From NCBI GenBank assembly GCA_021795255.1, contig JAJYPQ010000049.1, forward strand, positions 1-15,006: a stretch of 15,006 nt of DNA, read 5' to 3'. The notes beneath the pieces are model-generated. The model searched no databases. It was not told where the DNA came from and was given only the letters and a program-made list of their open reading frames with translations. Position 1 is the first letter of the stretch, and the number at the start of each line of letters is the position of its first letter. Shown in pieces: positions 1 to 7,448 of the stretch. This DNA comes from Pseudomonadota bacterium (GTDB lineage Bacteria > Pseudomonadota > Gammaproteobacteria > Acidiferrobacterales > Acidiferrobacteraceae). Position numbers and translations under genes: made by a program.

Positions 1-874
1 ATTCGAGGGCGGCTATCATGGCCACCCCGACTCCCTGCTGGTTAAGGCGGGATCGGGCGCCTTAACGCTCGGCGTTCCTACCTCGCCCGGGGTCCCTGCG
101 GCCTTGGCCGCACACACTTTGGTTGCTCACTTTAATGACCTCGATTCGGTGGCGGCCCTCTTTACGCAGCATGGCGAGGACATCGCCGCTATTATCGTCG
201 AGCCCGTCGCCGGAAACATGAACTGTGTCCTGCCGATTCCGGGCTTTCATGAGGGTTTGCGGGATTTCTGCGACCGGCATGGGGCCTTGCTTATATTCGA
301 TGAAGTGATGACCGGCTTTCGCGTGGCTCGCGGCGGAGCCCAGGCGCTGTTCGGCGTAAGACCCGATCTCACCACGCTCGGCAAGATCATTGGCGGAGGC
401 CTGCCCGTAGGGGCCGTCGGCGGTTCGGCCCGTCTTATGGATCGGCTCGTGCCCGATGGCGACGTGTTCCAGGCCGGTACCAACTCCGGGAACCCGGTGG
501 CCATGAGTGCCGGGCTCGCGACCATGAAGAAATTGGCGGCGCCCGGTTTCTATGAAGCCCTAGGCGCACACACGCAGGCCCTGACCGATGGCTTAAAAGC
601 CGCGGCCCAAAGGCAGGACGTGAGTTTTACAACCAACCACATCGGTGGCATGTTCGGTCTCTTTTTTGTCGCAGGTGGGGTCACGCGTTATGAACATGTG
701 ATGGGGTGTAAGGTGGATCGCTTTCGACACTTCTTTCACGGTTTGCTCGCAGAAGGGGTTTATATCGCCCCGTCCGCCTACGAGGCCGGGTTTGTTTCGA
801 GCGCCCATGTGGATGATGATATTGCCGCGACGGTAGCGGCCGCAGAGAAGGTATTCACGCGCCTGCCTCGTTAA
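1..874 (+). CDS. hemL: Glutamate-1-semialdehyde 2,1-aminomutase, C-terminal part (5' end outside window)
   Basis: This PLP enzyme converts glutamate-1-semialdehyde to 5-aminolevulinate, the first dedicated tetrapyrrole (heme) intermediate of the C5 pathway, in the cytoplasm. The frame is open from base 2. It begins in the family-typical stretch [15 protein letters not shown], followed by [13 protein letters not shown]. The acidic PLP-contact motif DEVMTGFR starts at codon 299, and [10 protein letters not shown] carries the Schiff-base lysine (codon 383-385). About 290 residues are present, ending LPR-TAA; relative to the usual ~426 residues, about 135 N-terminal residues are missing upstream. 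The reading frame is intact, so this is window truncation rather than gene damage. The identification is secure. Confidence 0.97.
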   Translation, partial: FEGGYHGHPDSLLVKAGSGALTLGVPTSPGVPAALAAHTLVAHFNDLDSVAALFTQHGEDIAAIIVEPVAGNMNCVLPIPGFHEGLRDFCDRHGALLIFDEVMTGFRVARGGAQALFGVRPDLTTLGKIIGGGLPVGAVGGSARLMDRLVPDGDVFQAGTNSGNPVAMSAGLATMKKLAAPGFYEALGAHTQALTDGLKAAAQRQDVSFTTNHIGGMFGLFFVAGGVTRYEHVMGCKVDRFRHFFHGLLAEGVYIAPSAYEAGFVSSAHVDDDIAATVAAAEKVFTRLPR

Positions 875-978
875 CGGGGAGAGGCGGACTCGTCATCCTC
901 ACTTCTCAGTAGGCGTGCGCATCCAAGCTTTCCTGTACCTCCAACGGATGTACCCGAAAGGGTTTGGGGAATGGTCCC

Positions 979-1010
979 GCCCGCCCTCCGCGGGCAATTG
1001 CTTTGCGCTT
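979..1010 (+). terminator. Weak hairpin downstream of hemL
   Basis: A GC-rich inverted repeat, GCCCGC (979-984) and GCGGGC (990-995) with a five-base loop, lies about 105 bases after the hemL stop. The following bases AATTGCTTTGCGCTT are only partly T-rich. It could end hemL transcription inefficiently. The stronger hairpin at 1041-1056 might also stop transcripts arriving from hemL, but it has no T-run on this strand. Confidence 0.3.
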
Positions 1011-1030
1011 GTCTTACGCTGGGGTTTGGG

Positions 1031-1056
1031 AAATAAAAAAGGGGCCTCGCGGCCCC
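1031..1056 (-). terminator. Strong rho-independent terminator for the 78-aa gene
   Basis: Read on the minus strand there is a perfect six-pair stem GGGGCC-GCGA-GGCCCC (1041-1056), followed directly by TTTTTTATTT (1040 down to 1031). This is a textbook intrinsic terminator. It begins 22 bases past the stop of the small gene at 1079-1315 and closes that transcription unit. Confidence 0.85.
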
Positions 1057-1078
1057 GAAATCCCCCACACAGATCTTT

Positions 1079-1315
1079 TTAACTCACGAGTATGCGTTGT
1101 TCCATAAATTCGGCCGTAGCCACATGCGGACAGACCGTTTCGGTTGAGAGCGAGATATCTATGCCCAGCATCGCCACCACCTCGTCATGGGCCCGTACCC
1201 CCGGCATCTCTTCCCGGAGATACTCGTAATGTGACTGACTCATGTAGACCACGTTCGGGCGGCTACCGTAACGTTCCTCGTAATGGTTTACGAGCGTTAT
1301 GACAAAACTCAGCAT
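1079..1315 (-). CDS. Small soluble protein of unknown function, sigma-54 controlled
   Basis: This 78-residue protein starts MLSFVITLVNHYEERYG and ends EQRILVS-TAA. I do not recognise the family with confidence. It has no signal peptide or convincing membrane segment. It is rich in Tyr, His and Glu, with a middle segment RPNVVYMSQSHYEYL and a later LGIDISL...VCPHVAT, suggesting a small alpha/beta fold. The start is supported by a strong ribosome site (GGGAGGG, about four bases before ATG). Further support comes from a sigma-54 promoter about 46 bases upstream and a strong terminator just downstream, so it is a complete monocistronic unit. The neighbours hemL and apaG do not suggest a role. Sigma-54 control implies a conditionally expressed function, such as nitrogen status, surface structures or stress; that is inference only. 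Confidence 0.82.
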   Translation of the reverse strand: MLSFVITLVNHYEERYGSRPNVVYMSQSHYEYLREEMPGVRAHDEVVAMLGIDISLSTETVCPHVATAEFMEQRILVS

Positions 1316-1360
1316 GGCGCCCTCCCGGGTCTTTGTGGTGGTGTTTTGCTATAGGGAAGG

Positions 1361-1377
1361 AGCAATCATCGTGCCAA
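1361..1377 (-). promoter_or_regulatory. Sigma-54 (RpoN) -24/-12 promoter
   Basis: The minus strand reads TTGGCACGATGATTGCT. This matches the established RpoN core YTGGCACG-N4-TTGCW at every specified position, with the essential GG (1374-1375) and GC (1362-1363) ten bases apart. The expected transcription start is near 1350, giving a leader of about 35 bases that holds the strong ribosome site of the 78-aa gene. A sigma-70 reading of the same area (TTGGCA, 18 bases, TATAGC) is possible, but its elements are poorer matches. Sigma-54 promoters need an AAA+ activator bound upstream. Confidence 0.82.
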
Positions 1378-1387
1378 GGCAGTTACG

Positions 1388-1408
1388 GAAAAATAATATA
1401 ATAAAAAC
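1388..1408. promoter_or_regulatory. AT-rich tract upstream of the sigma-54 promoter, possible bending site
   Basis: About twenty bases made almost only of A and T (gaaaaataatataataaaaac) stand out in a GC-rich background. They lie about 40-60 bases upstream of the predicted sigma-54 start, between the promoter and the inverted repeats. IHF usually binds in this interval to bend DNA so an activator can reach RNA polymerase. I do not see a clean IHF consensus (WATCAANNNNTTR), so the role rests on position and composition. Confidence 0.4.
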
Positions 1409-1455
1409 GCGGCGTTGGCGGGTTCCTGAGGAAGATGACCGAGAGCCGCCGTCCC

Positions 1456-1487
1456 GCGTCACGCCAGCGATTGCTGCTAAGTGACGC
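1456..1487. repeat. Nested inverted repeat, candidate enhancer site 1
   Basis: Outer arms GCGTCAC (1456-1462) and GTGACGC (1481-1487) are perfect complements. Between them lies a second pair of arms, CAGC and GCTG, around GATT. The centre is about 120 bases upstream of the predicted sigma-54 start, a usual place for an activator dimer site. Seven-base arms at some spacing are not rare by chance in 340 bases, so the case rests on position and nesting. Confidence 0.4.
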
Positions 1488-1529
1488 AGCGCGCCCGTGC
1501 GCAGTGCCAGACAGGGACACCCCGGGGTC

Positions 1530-1545
1530 AGCACCTAGCGGTGCT
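1530..1545. repeat. Perfect inverted repeat AGCACC-N4-GGTGCT, candidate enhancer site 2
   Basis: This 16-base perfect dyad is centred about 187 bases upstream of the predicted sigma-54 start. It resembles NtrC sites (GCAC-N7-GTGC), but its spacing is six bases instead of seven, so NtrC itself is doubtful. No T-run follows on either strand, so it does not look like a terminator for apaG. Confidence 0.38.
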
Positions 1546-1658
1546 TGCGGATGTCGTCCAGAGTCGTTGCCTTGCAGAATCCGGGGGAGTACCGACCTGC
1601 GGGGACAGCAGGCGTCCTAGCTAGCCCGGGCCACAAGGTGGGCCGCCTCGAGGCGCGA

Positions 1659-2039
1659 CTAATGCAGCGTTCGCGGTATGCTCAAGGTGAATGGAGGAAT
1701 GTCGGCGTCGAAGCAGGTGCCGTCGTCGGCCACCATCTGATAGCTCCCGCGCATGCTGCCGACCGGGGTTTCGATCATGGCGCCGCTCGTGTATTCGAAG
1801 CTCATCCCGGGTACGAGATAAGGTTGTTCGCCCACCACGCCATCCCCGCGTACCTCCTGGACCTTATTGTTCGCGTCGGTAATCACCCAATGACGGGTGA
1901 GAAGCCGCGCCGCCATCGATCCCGTATTGGTGATGGTGATCGTATAGGCAAACACGTAGCGGTTTGCCTCGGGCGCCGATTGATTGTCCAGGTAGGCGGT
2001 CTTTACGCCCACTTCGACACGGTGTTGGTCTTTGCTCAT
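1659..2039 (-). CDS. apaG: ApaG-domain protein (Co2+/Mg2+ efflux-associated family)
   Basis: This 126-residue protein matches the usual ApaG length (~125). ApaG is a small beta-sandwich (fibronectin III-like) cytoplasmic protein genetically linked to divalent cation tolerance; its biochemical role is unsettled. Family signatures are RHWVITD (residues 49-55), the glycine-rich GDGVVGEQP (65-73) and FEYTSG (81-86). The start MSKDQHRVEV was chosen because it fits the family and has GAGGG about eight bases upstream; longer readings add a basic, unrelated N-terminus that overlaps apaH. It is the last gene of the pip-apaH-apaG operon, 16 bases after the apaH stop, so it is presumably co-transcribed and balanced with apaH. 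Confidence 0.95.
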   Translation of the reverse strand: MSKDQHRVEVGVKTAYLDNQSAPEANRYVFAYTITITNTGSMAARLLTRHWVITDANNKVQEVRGDGVVGEQPYLVPGMSFEYTSGAMIETPVGSMRGSYQMVADDGTCFDADIPPFTLSIPRTLH

Positions 2040-2055
2040 ATCACATACCCTCAGC

Positions 2056-2874
2056 CTACGTGTTACCCGTGTTATCGCAGGGCACCGAAAGAAAAGCAAA
2101 ATCATCCAGCCGCAATGCCGTCAGGGTCCCGCCCCATAAGCATCCGCTGTCGAGACAGACCACATCCTCAAAGCGCCGGGCACCAAGACTCGACCAATGG
2201 CCAAAGAGAATGCGGGTGTCCTGGCTTCGACGTTTTGCCACCTGAAACCAGGGTATAAGACCCGGGCCTTGTGTGCCAAGGGGTCCCTTGTCGCGCATGT
2301 CGAGCCGCCCTTCCTGGTCGCAGTACCGTATGCGCGTTAAAGCGTTCGCGATAAAGCGTAAACGCTCGCTTCCTCTCAGATCGTCGCTCCACAAATCGGG
2401 CTTTGGACCGTAGAGCTCGGCCAAGGTGCGGCAGAACCGCGGTCCTCTGAGGGCCGTCTCAAGCTCAGCGGCCAAGCCAAGTGCTTGCGGAATATCCCAC
2501 TGTGCGGGCAGTCCCGCGTGAACCATGGCGACGCGCTTCTTGGCGTCATAATACAGGAGCGGCTGCTTCCTTAGCCAGCCGAGCAATTCGTCGCGGTCGG
2601 GAGCCGAGAGAATGGCATCGAGCGTGTCGTCAGGGGCCGCCCGTCTGTGGCCGCAGGCGACACCAAGGAGGTGAAGGTCGTGGTTGCCCAGTACCGTGAT
2701 CGGGGCGGTGAGGGTTTGCAGGAAACGCAGGGTTTCCAGGGAATCGGGCCCGCGATTGACGAGGTCGCCCGTGAACCAGAGTCGATCGCGCCCATCGGTG
2801 TAGCCGATATGCGCGAGGAGCGTCTGAAGAGCTTCAAGACAACCCTGCAGGTCGCCTATAACGTAGTCGGCCAT
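2056..2874 (-). CDS. apaH: Bis(5'-nucleosyl)-tetraphosphatase, symmetrical (Ap4A hydrolase)
   Basis: The enzyme cleaves Ap4A symmetrically into two ADP, limiting this stress-linked dinucleotide in the cytoplasm. At 272 residues it is close to the E. coli length (280). The metallophosphatase motifs run in order: GDLQG (7-11), GDLVNRG (36-42), GNHD (63-66), HAG (119-121), FGHW (224-227) and DSGCLWGGTL (242-251). The first motif has Gln where many members have His (GDxHG); as I recall, some pseudomonad ApaH proteins also have GDLQGC, so this is not a defect. The start MADYVIGDLQGC lies inside the end of pip (19-base overlap) and has no clear ribosome site, so translation is probably coupled to pip. 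Confidence 0.96.
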   Translation of the reverse strand: MADYVIGDLQGCLEALQTLLAHIGYTDGRDRLWFTGDLVNRGPDSLETLRFLQTLTAPITVLGNHDLHLLGVACGHRRAAPDDTLDAILSAPDRDELLGWLRKQPLLYYDAKKRVAMVHAGLPAQWDIPQALGLAAELETALRGPRFCRTLAELYGPKPDLWSDDLRGSERLRFIANALTRIRYCDQEGRLDMRDKGPLGTQGPGLIPWFQVAKRRSQDTRILFGHWSSLGARRFEDVVCLDSGCLWGGTLTALRLDDFAFLSVPCDNTGNT

Positions 2875-3821
2875 GGCGTGTCTTTCGCAAATTGATCGGC
2901 AGCCTCGATCAAGGCCTTTGATATCCCGGGCTCGGTCGCCGAATGGCCGGCATCCGGCACGACGACGAGTCGTGAGTCGGGCCATGCGGCGTGTAGCTCC
3001 CACGCGCTGCGTAAAGGGCAGATAAGATCGTAGCGGCCCTGAACGATGGTGCCTGGTATGCCGGCAAGACGCGGAGCATGGGCCAGAATCTGGTTAGGTA
3101 GAAGAAACGAATTATGCATAAAATAGTGACATTCGATGCGCGCCAAAGAGAGAGCCGTGTGCTTGAACCCGAAGAATTCGATGACTTCGGCGCGCGGAAC
3201 GACATTGGCGGTTCGTCCCTCCCAAAGTGACCAAGCTTGCGCACAGCGCTTTTGCGCATGCGGGTCAGTGCCTGTAAGTCTTCGGTAATAGGCGGCCACG
3301 AGATCGTCTCGTTCTGCGACCGGGATCGGGGCGATAAAATCCTCCCAGTAGTCCGGGAACACCCAGTTGGCGCCTTCCTGGTAGAACCAGTGGATTTCCG
3401 CGGGTCGGCATAGGAAAATGCCGCGCACGATAAGACCAAGTACGCGTTCAGCGTGGCTCTCGGCGTAGGCGAGCGCGAGAGTTGATCCCCAAGAACCCCC
3501 GAATAGGAGCCAACGCTCCACCCCGAGATGGGTGCGGATACGCTCCATATCAGATATTAAGCATGCGGTCGTGTTGTCAGAAAGGAAGGCATGGGGGGTA
3601 GACCGCCCCGCCCCGCGTTGATCAAATAAAATGATCCGGTAACGAGCGGGATCAAAAAACTGACGATGGTAGGGCTCGCAGCCGGCCCCCGGGCCACCGT
3701 GCAGGAAAACGACAGGGTGACCGTGGGGATTGCCGCACTCCTCAATGTAGAGCACATGCGGGGACGTCACCGCTAAGTGATGTTGGGCGTAAGGCTGTAG
3801 GGCTGGATAAAGCATCGTCAT
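2856..3821 (-). CDS. pip: Proline iminopeptidase (alpha/beta hydrolase)
   Basis: It removes N-terminal proline from peptides and would serve peptide turnover in the cytoplasm. The 321-residue product has the full peptidase S33 pattern: oxyanion region HGGPG (41-45), DQRGAGRS (67-74), nucleophile Ser110 in GGSWGS, Asp265 in QGRYD and His293 in DAGHS. The N-terminal LQPYAQHHL and YIEECGNP are typical of this branch. The start is MTMLYPALQPY at 3821; 3815 is an alternative. Neither has a ribosome site, and a good -10 box lies nine bases upstream, so the mRNA may be almost leaderless. It is the first gene of the pip-apaH-apaG operon. Confidence 0.95.
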   Translation of the reverse strand: MTMLYPALQPYAQHHLAVTSPHVLYIEECGNPHGHPVVFLHGGPGAGCEPYHRQFFDPARYRIILFDQRGAGRSTPHAFLSDNTTACLISDMERIRTHLGVERWLLFGGSWGSTLALAYAESHAERVLGLIVRGIFLCRPAEIHWFYQEGANWVFPDYWEDFIAPIPVAERDDLVAAYYRRLTGTDPHAQKRCAQAWSLWEGRTANVVPRAEVIEFFGFKHTALSLARIECHYFMHNSFLLPNQILAHAPRLAGIPGTIVQGRYDLICPLRSAWELHAAWPDSRLVVVPDAGHSATEPGISKALIEAADQFAKDTPWPTTL

Positions 3822-3830
3822 CTTGTGTTC

Positions 3831-3859
3831 AGTATAACGTCCCCGGGTATCGAGGCGAA
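3831..3859 (-). promoter_or_regulatory. Candidate sigma-70 promoter of pip-apaH-apaG
   Basis: The minus strand has TATACT (3836-3831, five of six consensus bases) and a weak -35, TTCGCC (3859-3854), at 17-base spacing. The -10 box ends nine bases before the pip ATG at 3821, so the start point would fall within about three bases of the start codon. Confidence 0.5.
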
Positions 3860-3866
3860 GTAGCGC

Positions 3867-3895
3867 TAGTTTTCGCCGGTGGCCCCGTGTATTCT
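3867..3895 (+). promoter_or_regulatory. Candidate sigma-70 promoter of prfC
   Basis: TATTCT at 3890-3895 is a fair -10 box. The hexamer 17 bases upstream (TAGTTT) is a poor -35. Transcription would begin about five bases before the ATG at 3907. It is back to back with the pip promoter; the two -10 boxes are 53 bases apart. Confidence 0.3.
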
Positions 3896-3906
3896 TGCGC
3901 CCTCCC

Positions 3907-5487
3907 ATGCCCTCCTTAGCCACAGAGATCGCCCGGCGCCGAACTTTTGCGATCGTTTCGCATCCCGATGCCGGCAAAACCACCTTAACCGAGAAGCTTT
4001 TGCTTTTCGGCGGCGCGATTGTCTTGGCGGGTGCGGTCAAGGGCCGCAAGGCCGCGCGCCACGCAACATCGGATTGGATGGCTTTGGAGCGCGAACGGGG
4101 TATTTCTGTGACCTCATCGGTCATGCAATTCCCGTATCGGGACGCGATTATCAACCTGTTGGATACCCCAGGCCACCAAGATTTCTCGGAAGATACGTAC
4201 CGAACACTCACCGCCGTCGACTCTGTGCTCATGGTCATTGATGCTGCCAAAGGCGTGGAGGCGCAGACCATCAAGTTGCTCGAGGTCTGCCGTATGCGCA
4301 ACACACCCATCATCACCTTCGTCAACAAGTTAGATCGTGAGGGCCAAGAACCGCTCGATCTGCTAGATGAGATCGAGCGCACGCTCAACATCGCCTGCGC
4401 CCCCATCATCTGGCCGCTGGGCATGGGGCAAAGGTTTCGCGGAATTTGCCGGCTCGCCGACTCGCAAGTGCGGCTTCTGCCGCAAGGGCGCAGCGAACGG
4501 ATCCAAGAGGAGCGGACTCTGGCCTTGAGCGATCCGGAGTTGGACGCGATTCTGGGCGATGAGTGTGGGCGGATCCGGCAAGAGATCGAGCTGGTGCGGG
4601 GTGCCGCGGCTCCCCTCGATAGAGACGCCTATCGTAAAGCTCAGCAGTCGCCGGTGTTTTTTGGTTCCGCGCTCAATAATTTCGGGGTTCGTGACCTGCT
4701 CGATGCCTTTATTGACCTGGCGCCCCCGCCCCTACCCCGGCGGACACTCACGCGCCCAGTCCTGCCCGCCGAAGAGCGCTTTTCGGGTTTCGTTTTTAAG
4801 ATCCAAGCCAATATGGATCCCCAACATCGGGATCGGATGGCCTTCGTGCGCATTTGTTCAGGTCGCTATCGGCGCGGCATGCGTCTCTACCACACCCGTG
4901 AAGGACGCGAAATCAACGCCGCTAACGCCCTCACGTTTTTGGCAAACGAGCGTTCCATGGCCGACGAGGCCTACGCAGGCGACATCCTCGGTCTGCCCAA
5001 CCACGGCACGATACGCATAGGGGATACCTTTACCGAGGGCGAAGATCTGCGTTTTACCGGGGTCCCTAATTTTGCTCCGGAGCTCTTTCGCCGCGTTCTT
5101 TTGCGCGATCCCCTGAAAAGCAAGGCCCTTGCGCGGGGACTTGAGCAGCTGACGGAAGAAGGGGCAACCCAGTTATTTAAACCGATCGCAAGCCACGACA
5201 TGATTTTGGGCGCGCTCGGCGCCTTGCAGTTCGAGGTCGTGACCTATCGCCTGCGCCACGAATACGGAGTCGAGGCCGATTTTGAGGCGGCGCCCGTCGT
5301 GTCAGCGCGCTGGGTGGAGGCGGATGCCACCACCTTAAGCGATCTCCACAAGCGCCTAGCCGCTCACTTGGCCTATGACGGGGACGGCGCTTTAACCTAT
5401 CTCGCGCCGTCCCGCTCCCATCTCGAGTTGACCCTGGAGCGGTTTCCCAAGGCTCGGTTTCACACCATCCGGGAGCAGACGGTCTAG
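3907..5487 (+). CDS. prfC: Peptide chain release factor 3 (RF3), translational GTPase
   Basis: RF3 recycles RF1/RF2 from the ribosome after peptide release. The 526-residue product is near full family length (529 in E. coli). GTPase motifs are HPDAGKTT (19-26, P-loop), the [14 protein letters not shown] switch region (64-77), DTPGH (86-90) and NKLD (140-143). Downstream come the family stretches [16 protein letters not shown] and [10 protein letters not shown] and an RF3-type C-terminal domain. I chose ATG 3907; a TTG at 3895 would add four residues but overlaps the probable -10 box. No ribosome site precedes either. The stop overlaps that of convergent typA in a shared CTAG. Confidence 0.97.
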   Translation: MPSLATEIARRRTFAIVSHPDAGKTTLTEKLLLFGGAIVLAGAVKGRKAARHATSDWMALERERGISVTSSVMQFPYRDAIINLLDTPGHQDFSEDTYRTLTAVDSVLMVIDAAKGVEAQTIKLLEVCRMRNTPIITFVNKLDREGQEPLDLLDEIERTLNIACAPIIWPLGMGQRFRGICRLADSQVRLLPQGRSERIQEERTLALSDPELDAILGDECGRIRQEIELVRGAAAPLDRDAYRKAQQSPVFFGSALNNFGVRDLLDAFIDLAPPPLPRRTLTRPVLPAEERFSGFVFKIQANMDPQHRDRMAFVRICSGRYRRGMRLYHTREGREINAANALTFLANERSMADEAYAGDILGLPNHGTIRIGDTFTEGEDLRFTGVPNFAPELFRRVLLRDPLKSKALARGLEQLTEEGATQLFKPIASHDMILGALGALQFEVVTYRLRHEYGVEADFEAAPVVSARWVEADATTLSDLHKRLAAHLAYDGDGALTYLAPSRSHLELTLERFPKARFHTIREQTV

Positions 5488-7298
5488 TTTCTTTGGGACC
5501 GCTTGCGGTCGTTCTCTTTCAAATAACGCTTACGCAGCCGCACGTGATGGGGCGTGACCTCGACCAATTCATCGTCATCGATAAACTCGATCGCTCGCTC
5601 GAGCGTTAATTGGATCGGCGGGACCAAGAGAACCGCTTCATCCGATCCCGAGGCACGCATGTTCGTGAGCTGCTTGCCGCGCAGAGGGTTGACGACCAAG
5701 TCGTTGTCGCGGGAATGAATGCCGATGATCATCCCCTCATACAGGTCTTCACCCGCCCCGATAAACAAGCGGCCGCGCTCCTGAAGGCTAAAGAGCGCGT
5801 AGGCCACGCTCTTGCCAGCGCCATTGGCAATCAGCACACCGTTTACGCGACCGCCCATGTTGCCCTTCTTGACCGGCGCGTAGTGGTCAAAGACGTGATG
5901 CATAAGCCCGGTGCCCGAGGTAAGGCTCAGGAACTCGGTCTGGAAGCCGATAAGTCCGCGCGATGGGATGACGTACTCGAGGCGCACGCGCCCTTCGGCA
6001 TCGGGATCCATGGCCAGGAGGTCGCCGCGGCGATTTCCCAGGCGCTCGATAAGAACACCCTGGTGAGCCTGTTCCACATCGAGGGTCAAAAGTTCGTATG
6101 GTTCATGGACCTCGCCCTCGACGATCTTGGTGATGACCTGGGGCCGTGATACCGCAAGTTCGTAGCCTTCGCGGCGCATGGTCTCGATCAAGATGCTAAG
6201 GTGGAGCTCGCCGCGCCCCGAGACCTTAAATTTGTCGGCATCGGCCGTATCCTCGACCCGTAGCGCGACGTTGTGGATGAGCTCGCGGTCGAGCCGTTCC
6301 CGCAATTGGCGGCTGGTCACAAACTTGCCGTCTTGTCCTACGAATGGCGAGGTGTTGATCTCAAAGGTCATAGTGACCGTGGGCTCGTCGACCGTAAGCG
6401 GAGGCAGGGCCTCGACGCGCGTCGGCTCACACAGGGTGTCGGAAATGAGCACGGGGTCTATGCCGGTCACGGCGATAATGTCCCCCGCCGAGGCCTCTTT
6501 CACCTCGGTCCGTTCCAAGCCCAAAAATCCGAGAACCTGGAGAATCTTGCCGTCCCGACGTTTCCCCTCGCGATCAACGATAGCGACCAGTTGGTTCGGA
6601 CGGACGGTCCCGCGCGTGATTCGTCCCGTTGCGATCGCGCCAACGTAGCTCGAGTACGCGAGGCTCGAGACCTGCATCTGGAACGGGCCGTCGGGGTCTA
6701 CGGCCGGAGGCGGCGTATGGCGCAAAATGGCCTCAAACAGCGGGGTCATGTCGCCCTCGCGGGTCTCTGGTGTCAAGCTCGAATACCCATAAAGAGCCGA
6801 GGTATAGACCACCGGGAAGTCGAGTTGCTCTTCCGTAGCGCCCAGCTTGTCAAAAAGGTCGAAGGTCTGGTCAAGGACCCAGTTTAAGCGCGCCCCGGGC
6901 CGATCGACCTTATTGATGACGACGATAGGCCTGAGGCCCAAGGCAAAGGCCTTACGGGTCACAAACCGTGTCTGCGGCATCGGGCCATCGACGGCGTCGA
7001 CCAGCAGCAGAACGGAATCGACCATGGACAAGACGCGCTCTACCTCGCCGCCGAAATCCGCGTGTCCGGGGGTGTCGACGATATTGATCCGGTGGTCGTG
7101 CCAGCGTATCGCGGTGTTTTTGGCGAGAATGGTAATGCCGCGTTCACGCTCGAGATCGTTCGAATCCATCATGCGGCTGCTAACGGTAGCCCGGCTCTCA
7201 AAGGTGCCGGACTGCTTTAAGAGCTCATCAACGAGCGTGGTCTTGCCATGATCGACGTGAGCGATGATTGCGATGTTACGAAGATTCTGGGTTGTCAT
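5484..7298 (-). CDS. typA: Ribosome-associated GTPase TypA/BipA
   Basis: TypA is an elongation-factor-like GTPase that binds the 70S ribosome and aids 50S assembly and growth in cold or stress. The 604-residue product matches E. coli (607). It has P-loop HVDHGKTT (14-21), the [13 protein letters not shown] switch region (45-57), DTPGHADF (75-82) and NKVD (129-132), then domain 2, EF-G-like domains and the TypA-specific C-terminal part ([20 protein letters not shown]). The start [18 protein letters not shown] fits the family; a 13-residue upstream extension looks non-coding. No ribosome site is visible before this ATG. The gene converges on prfC, and the two stop codons share CTAG. Confidence 0.97.
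   Translation of the reverse strand: MTTQNLRNIAIIAHVDHGKTTLVDELLKQSGTFESRATVSSRMMDSNDLERERGITILAKNTAIRWHDHRINIVDTPGHADFGGEVERVLSMVDSVLLLVDAVDGPMPQTRFVTRKAFALGLRPIVVINKVDRPGARLNWVLDQTFDLFDKLGATEEQLDFPVVYTSALYGYSSLTPETREGDMTPLFEAILRHTPPPAVDPDGPFQMQVSSLAYSSYVGAIATGRITRGTVRPNQLVAIVDREGKRRDGKILQVLGFLGLERTEVKEASAGDIIAVTGIDPVLISDTLCEPTRVEALPPLTVDEPTVTMTFEINTSPFVGQDGKFVTSRQLRERLDRELIHNVALRVEDTADADKFKVSGRGELHLSILIETMRREGYELAVSRPQVITKIVEGEVHEPYELLTLDVEQAHQGVLIERLGNRRGDLLAMDPDAEGRVRLEYVIPSRGLIGFQTEFLSLTSGTGLMHHVFDHYAPVKKGNMGGRVNGVLIANGAGKSVAYALFSLQERGRLFIGAGEDLYEGMIIGIHSRDNDLVVNPLRGKQLTNMRASGSDEAVLLVPPIQLTLERAIEFIDDDELVEVTPHHVRLRKRYLKENDRKRSQRN
5497..5520 (+). terminator. Probable prfC terminator inside the 3' end of typA
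   Basis: GACCGC (5497-5502) and GCGGTC (5505-5510) form a short perfect stem followed by GTTCTCTTTC. It begins nine bases after the prfC stop, the right place for an intrinsic terminator, but it lies within the last codons of typA on the other strand. The U-tract is interrupted, so efficiency is uncertain. Confidence 0.55.
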
Positions 7299-7333
7299 AA
7301 GGATGCTGCAGGAAAGGGGCGCGCAGTATATAG

Positions 7334-7351
7334 GCATCGCGGAGGCGATGC
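7334..7351. repeat. Perfect hairpin/dyad upstream of typA
   Basis: Arms GCATCGC and GCGATGC (seven bases, four-base loop GGAG) lie 36-53 bases before the typA ATG. Depending on which promoter is used, this is either an operator overlapping the promoter (-10 TATACT at 7330-7325) or a stem-loop in the leader RNA (-10 TACAAT at 7393-7388). There is no T-run, so it is not a typical terminator. Confidence 0.45.
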
Positions 7352-7387
7352 TATAGGGTCACTACGCAGGTTAGGTTTAGCGTACCC

Positions 7388-7416
7388 ATTGTACCGCGCG
7401 CGCCTATCGGGGGAAA
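7388..7416 (-). promoter_or_regulatory. Candidate typA promoter
   Basis: The minus strand has TACAAT (7393-7388, five of six consensus) 17 bases after TTTCCC (7416-7411, weak -35), predicting a leader of about 80 bases. A second -10-like TATACT at 7330-7325, nearer the gene, has no good -35. The choice between them cannot be made from sequence alone. Confidence 0.35.
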
Positions 7417-7448
7417 GCGCGGCTTCGCGTACCGGCGAGGCTCTGGTT

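Larger units (their letters stand above)
1316..1658. other. 343-base non-coding interval between the small gene and apaG
   Basis: No convincing gene is present on either strand. The interval holds the ribosome site and sigma-54 promoter of the 78-aa gene, the AT-rich tract and the two inverted repeats described separately. It also holds two short palindromes, CCCCGGGG (1520-1527) and GCCTCGAGGC (1645-1654). I found no intrinsic terminator for the apaG transcript, which enters this interval from the right. Confidence 0.6.

Noticed and set aside
871..1068. 65-codon minus-strand frame after hemL
   Set aside because: It covers the intrinsic terminator of the small gene, has no ribosome site and an unstructured composition.
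1351..1377. Sigma-70 reading (TTGGCA, 18 bases, TATAGC) of the small gene's promoter
   Set aside because: The same bases fit the sigma-54 core at every specified position with exact GG-N10-GC spacing, a far stronger match.
1530..1545. Dyad as an NtrC site
   Set aside because: The classical NtrC site has seven bases between GCAC and GTGC; this has six, which would shift the half-sites. Kept only as an unspecified activator site.
1545..2258. A 237-codon open frame on the plus strand
   Set aside because: It lies opposite apaG and the end of apaH, both clear genes, and its product is low-complexity, Arg/His/Pro-rich translation typical of an antisense frame.
3895..3906. TTG start for prfC, four codons upstream
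   Set aside because: The TTG overlaps the probable -10 box, has no ribosome site, and the ATG gives a normal RF3 N-terminus.
3822..4424. Open frame extending the pip protein about 200 residues upstream
   Set aside because: It is antisense to the well-conserved GTPase domain of prfC, has no family similarity, and the normal Pip start is at 3821.
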